Source: an uncultured Sediminibacterium sp.
Lineage (GTDB): Bacteria; Bacteroidota; Bacteroidia; Chitinophagales; Chitinophagaceae
Length of the DNA stretch: 64,000 nt
Direction of reading: 5' to 3'
NCBI RefSeq assembly: GCF_946481145.1
Contig: NZ_CAMLMJ010000005.1
Location: 62,001 to 126,000, forward strand
Shown here: in pieces, positions 60,572 through 64,000 of the stretch
Layout of the letters: each line of letters opens with the position of its first letter
How positions within the stretch are numbered: position 1 is the first letter of the stretch
The notes under the pieces: model-generated
What the model was told of the DNA's origin: nothing
The model's database searches: none
What the model saw: the letters and a program-made list of their open reading frames with translations, nothing else
Position numbers and translations under genes: made by a program

Positions 60572-62011
60572 TTATTGTAAAGCCTTTGTAAGGCCAATAC
60601 GCAATCCGTAATCTAACAGGTATTCTTTAATCGGATACTTGTTAGAGAAAGTTGGCAGGTGCTGGTAGCGTACCTGAGGGCCGATTTGCCAGCTAGTTTT
60701 ACCCGAAGTAAAACTAAGGTTTACGCCTACATTGGTATTGATGTTCCATTTACGTACCAGATCGTTACCATCGGCATAATGCCTGTAATCGGTAGATAGC
60801 AGGTACACGTTTTTATTCAGGTTCAGGGTAGGCTGAACAGAAGCTTCTGCATTTAAGGAAACATGCTTGCCTTTAATAACATCCCATTGAATGCCTACAG
60901 GTAAAGAAACCTGGTAAACTTTGTTAGCCAGTTCTGTTTGTTTGTAGCCTACATTATTATTATAAGGGGAATATCTGGTAATATTTTCAATACCATTGAA
61001 ATTGATCAGTGATATGGTAGCTCTGTCATAAGTACTAGACTGGAAGGTTTCAATCTGGTAATGACGAATATTAAGCTGTACGCCTGTTTTTAATTTTAAG
61101 CGGTTGGTAATATTGTATAATACGGCAAACCCAAATTCCATACCAATTGCTGGGCGATGACGAACTACCTGATTTACATCGGCAGGCTGATTAAGCGGAG
61201 CATTTACCGGTAAAGCAGCAGAAACAGCAGGTTGAACCAGGTCTTTTACTTTTTCATCTGACAATCTGCGATAACTGGTAGATGGTGTGATATAAAACTG
61301 GAACCCGAATTTGGATAATTTTCTGGAAGAAAGCTTTTTAACTACAACGGCTTCGCTAACATAAGGACTACCCGTTGGCGCAGCTTCAAGTATTAATTTT
61401 TCGTCTATCGCCTGTTTGTTATTTGCTTCCTCTTTATTTACAGTTGGTTCAGTATTGGCTGTAGCAATGGTTATTGGTTCACTGCCTAATACTTCTGTTT
61501 CAATTTTACTATTACTGATAGGTGAAGTTAATACCGGATGAACCCTGTTGTTGTTTCTGCTAACTGTAATTGCAGGTTTAGGAAGTGAAATAGCTGCAAT
61601 GGTTGCACCTGGTGTGATATTATCAGGACCTACATAATTATTACCATCTACATTGTTTAATCGTTCAATGGTTTGGGTATTAATTGCGGAAGGTGCCAGT
61701 GTATTAAAATACCGCTTGCTTTTTTCATGTGCAGCATTATTGGCAGCAATTGCTTCCTGCTGAATAGCTACAACATTTGGCACAGAGAGTGGCTGCAGGT
61801 GTGTACTTTGATTATGTGTATTCAGTACCGTAGTGAGTGTTAATGCAGTAACAATAAAAACAGCGATAAAAGTAAGTGCGGGCCATGACCTGTATCCATG
61901 AAGTTCAGTGCGTATGTTACTCCATACCCTATCGGATGGATACATACGGTGCTGTTTTACTTCATCTTGTAAAAACTGCTCAAACTCGTCCTGGTACTTC
62001 TTATTCTCCAT
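60572..62011 (-). CDS. Probable dual-membrane anti-sigma protein with C-terminal beta-barrel
   Basis: A 479-residue protein from ATG 62011 (TTG 62020 is an alternative). Residues 1-44 are cytosolic with the DEVKQHRMYPSDRVWSNIRT pattern seen next to ECF sigma genes in Chitinophagaceae. Residues 45-65 form one membrane helix, followed by about 170 residues of low-complexity Thr/Asn/Ala-rich linker. The rest reads as outer-membrane beta-strands (FGFQFYITPSTSYRRL onward), ending in LLDYGLRIGLTKALQ. This matches the dual-membrane-spanning anti-sigma design reported in Bacteroides. It starts 12 bp after the sigma gene. Confidence 0.75.
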   Translation of the reverse strand: MENKKYQDEFEQFLQDEVKQHRMYPSDRVWSNIRTELHGYRSWPALTFIAVFIVTALTLTTVLNTHNQSTHLQPLSVPNVVAIQQEAIAANNAAHEKSKRYFNTLAPSAINTQTIERLNNVDGNNYVGPDNITPGATIAAISLPKPAITVSRNNNRVHPVLTSPISNSKIETEVLGSEPITIATANTEPTVNKEEANNKQAIDEKLILEAAPTGSPYVSEAVVVKKLSSRKLSKFGFQFYITPSTSYRRLSDEKVKDLVQPAVSAALPVNAPLNQPADVNQVVRHRPAIGMEFGFAVLYNITNRLKLKTGVQLNIRHYQIETFQSSTYDRATISLINFNGIENITRYSPYNNNVGYKQTELANKVYQVSLPVGIQWDVIKGKHVSLNAEASVQPTLNLNKNVYLLSTDYRHYADGNDLVRKWNINTNVGVNLSFTSGKTSWQIGPQVRYQHLPTFSNKYPIKEYLLDYGLRIGLTKALQ

Positions 62012-62023
62012 AACAAACAACTG

Positions 62024-62605
62024 CTACGATTTGTTAAACGCAGCAAGCCACTGAAAATCCTGTTTCGGTGCCTCGATGATCTTTTTACGGACCAAAATAT
62101 TTTCAAGCATTGCTTTGGCACGGGTGTACTGGCTTCGGCTGGTACTTTCCTCTATGTCTAGCATAATGCCTATTTCTTTATGACTATAGCCTTCCAATGC
62201 ATATAAGTTTAAGACCGTTCGGTAACCTACGGGTAATAAACGAATGCATTCAATGATCTGCCGGGCCTGCATAATGGATGGTACCGTTTCTTCTTTCACA
62301 TGTACCGAATTCGCATAACTTATATCCAGACTTTCATTGAACTTTTTGTGTTTCTTCAGAAAGTTGATACAGGTATGCACAATAATCCTCCTGATCCATC
62401 CTTCAAATGCGCCCTTATTCTGGAACGTATGTATTTGGGTAAATACTTTAATAAATCCTTCCTGCAACATGTCTTCCGCGTCTTCGCGGTTTTGTGCAAA
62501 ACGGTAACACACACTCAGCATTTTAGGGCTGAAGCGGTTATACAATTCGCGCTGAGCAGCAGCATCGTTTTGTAAACAGCCTGCGATAATAGCCTGTTCC
62601 GTCAT
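62024..62605 (-). CDS. ECF-type sigma factor
   Basis: A 193-residue sigma factor: region 2 with CYRFAQNREDAEDMLQEGFI and FEGWIRRIIVHTC, region 4 with GYSHKEIGIMLDIEESTSRS. It is followed after 12 bp by a membrane-anchored barrel protein that probably restrains it. A perfect 8-bp inverted repeat immediately upstream of its ATG (62608-62627) may mediate autoregulation. No known stimulus. Confidence 0.92.
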   Translation of the reverse strand: MTEQAIIAGCLQNDAAAQRELYNRFSPKMLSVCYRFAQNREDAEDMLQEGFIKVFTQIHTFQNKGAFEGWIRRIIVHTCINFLKKHKKFNESLDISYANSVHVKEETVPSIMQARQIIECIRLLPVGYRTVLNLYALEGYSHKEIGIMLDIEESTSRSQYTRAKAMLENILVRKKIIEAPKQDFQWLAAFNKS

Positions 62606-62607
62606 GA

Positions 62608-62627
62608 AGGGTAAAATAGTTTACCCT
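62608..62627. promoter_or_regulatory. Inverted repeat at the sigma factor start
   Basis: AGGGTAAA-ATAG-TTTACCCT is a perfect 8-bp inverted repeat ending 2 bp before the sigma gene ATG. It could be an operator or an mRNA hairpin hiding the ribosome-binding site. Confidence 0.5.
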
Positions 62628-62735
62628 AAATATAGACATATTTTACCTACCGATGCTGCATTGTAACAGCGATTTGTATCTGAATAGCTGAATTATGTGA
62701 CTAAGGGCTTAGTGGGATACTTGGGTATAGTCTGA

Positions 62736-62790
62736 TAGACCATAGTCCATAGTCCATGGACCATGGTGCATAGGCCACCGTCTATCCTCA
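62736..62790. repeat. CCATAG/CCATGG word repeat, third copy
   Basis: GACCATAG, TCCATAG, TCCATGG and ACCATGG words match the palindrome at 23502. The 304-bp gap before the DUF1800 gene also holds the inverted repeat TTGAACA...TGTTCAA at 62830-62852; no gene was seen in it. Confidence 0.75.
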
Positions 62791-62909
62791 AATCTGGGTC
62801 GCATAATTAAGAAAGGATGAATTCTGGAGTTGAACAGATGAAAATTGTTCAAAAATGAATATTTTCCACTTAAATCGTTGATTTTCAAAGTCCTATTTAA
62901 AACCTATCT

Positions 62910-64000
62910 ATGGAAGATAATGCTACGCTGACTGTATCTGGTCCATCAATAAAAGTCACAGACGAGCCACTTCCGCCGTCTACAGGTCTTGCGCCTTATG
63001 CCGGACCCTGGACAGAAGCAGAAGTAATACATCTTTTAAAACGTACCCTTTTTGGTGCAAAGAGGGCAGAAATAGCTTATTTCCAAACACTTACCTGCGC
63101 ACAGGCTGTAGATACATTACTGACAATACCCCCTGATGCTCCTTTACCTCCGGTTAAGGAATATACAACCCCAACGAACGCAACCACCCCAGACAGTAAT
63201 ATACTTCAGGGTGAAACATGGGTTAATGATACCAATACTGATGGAACAGTAGCCAGCCTCAGACGTGCTTCTTTTAAAAAATGGTGGATGGGGTTGATGG
63301 TAAAGCAGGAAACAAACCTGCGTGAGAAAATGACCCTTTTCTGGCATAATCATTTTGCAACAGAAAGCACAGATATAAATGCACAGTTTGTTTATAAACA
63401 CCATGCTTTGTTAAGGAGTTATGCCCTTGGTAATTTTAAATCATTGGTAAAAGCAGTAACGCTTGATCCTGCTATGCTGGTGTATTTGAATGGTCAACTA
63501 AACCAGGCTGTTGCACCGGATGAAAATTACGGCCGTGAGTTACAGGAATTATTTTGTTGCGGAAAGGGCCCCGGATCTCAATACACTGAAGAAGATGTAC
63601 AGGCATCTGCAAGGGTACTAACTGGTTGGAGAAACAATGCCAATACCCTAAGTTCTTTTTTTGATAATAACAGGCACGATAAAAAAGACAAACTCTTTTC
63701 TGCTTTTTACAACAATACCGTGATCACTGGGAAAAACGGTCCAACAGCAGGAGAAGAGGAACTAGATGCCATGCTTGATATGATTTTTGCTACCAATGAA
63801 GTGGCCGAATATATATGCAGACGCTTTTATCGTTGGTTTGTGTATTATGATATTGATGATAGCGTTGAAAACAATATCATCAAACCACTTGCAGTACTGT
63901 TCCGCAATTCAAATTATGAAGTGGCTCCTGTTTTGAGAACCTTATTAATGAGCGAACATTTTTTTGATATACTCTCTCGCGGCTGTCAGATTAAAAGTCC
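62910..64000 (+). CDS. DUF1800 family protein, 3' truncated by the window edge
   Basis: An open frame of at least 363 residues from ATG 62910 runs off the right edge. Typical DUF1800 features are present: AEVIHLLKRTLFGAKRAEIA at the N-terminus, the EKMTLFWHNHFATE segment, GRELQELFCCGKGPGSQYTE and the TEEDVQASARVLTGWR motif. DUF1800 genes in Bacteroidota are usually followed by a DUF1501 gene, which would lie beyond the edge. Function unknown; the absence of a classical signal peptide suggests another export signal or a cytosolic location. Confidence 0.9.
   Translation, partial: MEDNATLTVSGPSIKVTDEPLPPSTGLAPYAGPWTEAEVIHLLKRTLFGAKRAEIAYFQTLTCAQAVDTLLTIPPDAPLPPVKEYTTPTNATTPDSNILQGETWVNDTNTDGTVASLRRASFKKWWMGLMVKQETNLREKMTLFWHNHFATESTDINAQFVYKHHALLRSYALGNFKSLVKAVTLDPAMLVYLNGQLNQAVAPDENYGRELQELFCCGKGPGSQYTEEDVQASARVLTGWRNNANTLSSFFDNNRHDKKDKLFSAFYNNTVITGKNGPTAGEEELDAMLDMIFATNEVAEYICRRFYRWFVYYDIDDSVENNIIKPLAVLFRNSNYEVAPVLRTLLMSEHFFDILSRGCQIKS

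Noticed and set aside
62830..62852. TTGAACA...TGTTCAA inverted repeat as an operator for DUF1800
   Set aside because: Single copy, AT-rich and too far from clear promoter boxes to support a regulatory call.

Overview
The window is a chromosomal segment of a Bacteroidota bacterium, most like the family Chitinophagaceae. The gliding and type IX secretion genes (gldD at the left edge, gldKLMN at 53-58 kb), DUF4271, DUF3109, a TM2/DUF2752 pair, paired ECF sigma factors and membrane regulators, and TAnnTTTG promoter boxes in place of sigma-70 -10 boxes all point there. The DNA is moderately AT-rich, and genes sit in short co-directional operons separated by gaps full of unusual repeats. No rRNA, insertion sequence, prophage or CRISPR array was seen.

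Layout. 0-4 kb: gldD tail, DUF3109, LutB, polysaccharide deacetylase. 3.7-12.5 kb (minus strand): DMT exporter, purH, comEC, a stand-alone C-terminal half of carB, an HMA-like protein, an ECF sigma factor with a membrane protein, and a sulfatase. 12.5-18 kb: DUF72, DUF4136 lipoprotein, then a probable DNA-damage locus in which umuDC diverges from two 2H-phosphoesterase genes and a PA0069-type radical SAM gene. 18-25 kb: amino acid permease, a kinase/RapZ-C fusion with nucleotidyltransferase, oxidoreductase and acyltransferase (activated-sugar operon), and an HGSNAT-like membrane acyltransferase. 25-27.6 kb: rmlB, rmlC, rmlA. 27.7-36.4 kb: a CarH-type B12/light regulator, an ECF sigma factor and a full carotenoid operon (crtI, crtB, idi, crtD, cruF, crtZ, crtY). 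36.4-38.2 kb: tRNA-Arg behind two tRNA-like tandem repeats, TM2, DUF2752, marC, CWC protein. 38.3-40.6 kb: btuB-type receptor under a cobalamin riboswitch. 40.9-50.8 kb: permease, PLP enzyme, tolC plus adaptor, gpsA, hemW, DUF4271, hemD-like. 50.9-64 kb: DUF255, gldKLMN, uvrC, lipoprotein, a probable dual-membrane anti-sigma protein with its ECF sigma factor, and the start of a DUF1800 gene.

The carotenoid genes predict a monocyclic hydroxylated carotenoid of the saproxanthin type. CarH needs adenosylcobalamin, so the B12-riboswitch-controlled receptor 10 kb away is functionally related. TAnnTTTG boxes lie very close to several start codons, suggesting short or absent mRNA leaders.

The strongest unusual signals are: (1) two 79-bp tandem repeats upstream of tRNA-Arg, each with a promoter and the 5' half of the tRNA, with a small palindrome replacing the D-loop; (2) long intergenic hairpins built from reiterated short words, one inside the variable part of the cobalamin riboswitch and related word repeats where the crtY start codon should be; (3) a UmuD homologue lacking both catalytic residues, next to a degenerate/intact 2H-phosphoesterase pair; (4) carB split at its inter-domain linker; (5) inverted repeats flanking rmlBCA-carH. 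Everything was read by eye; no database search was run, so family assignments rest on remembered motifs.
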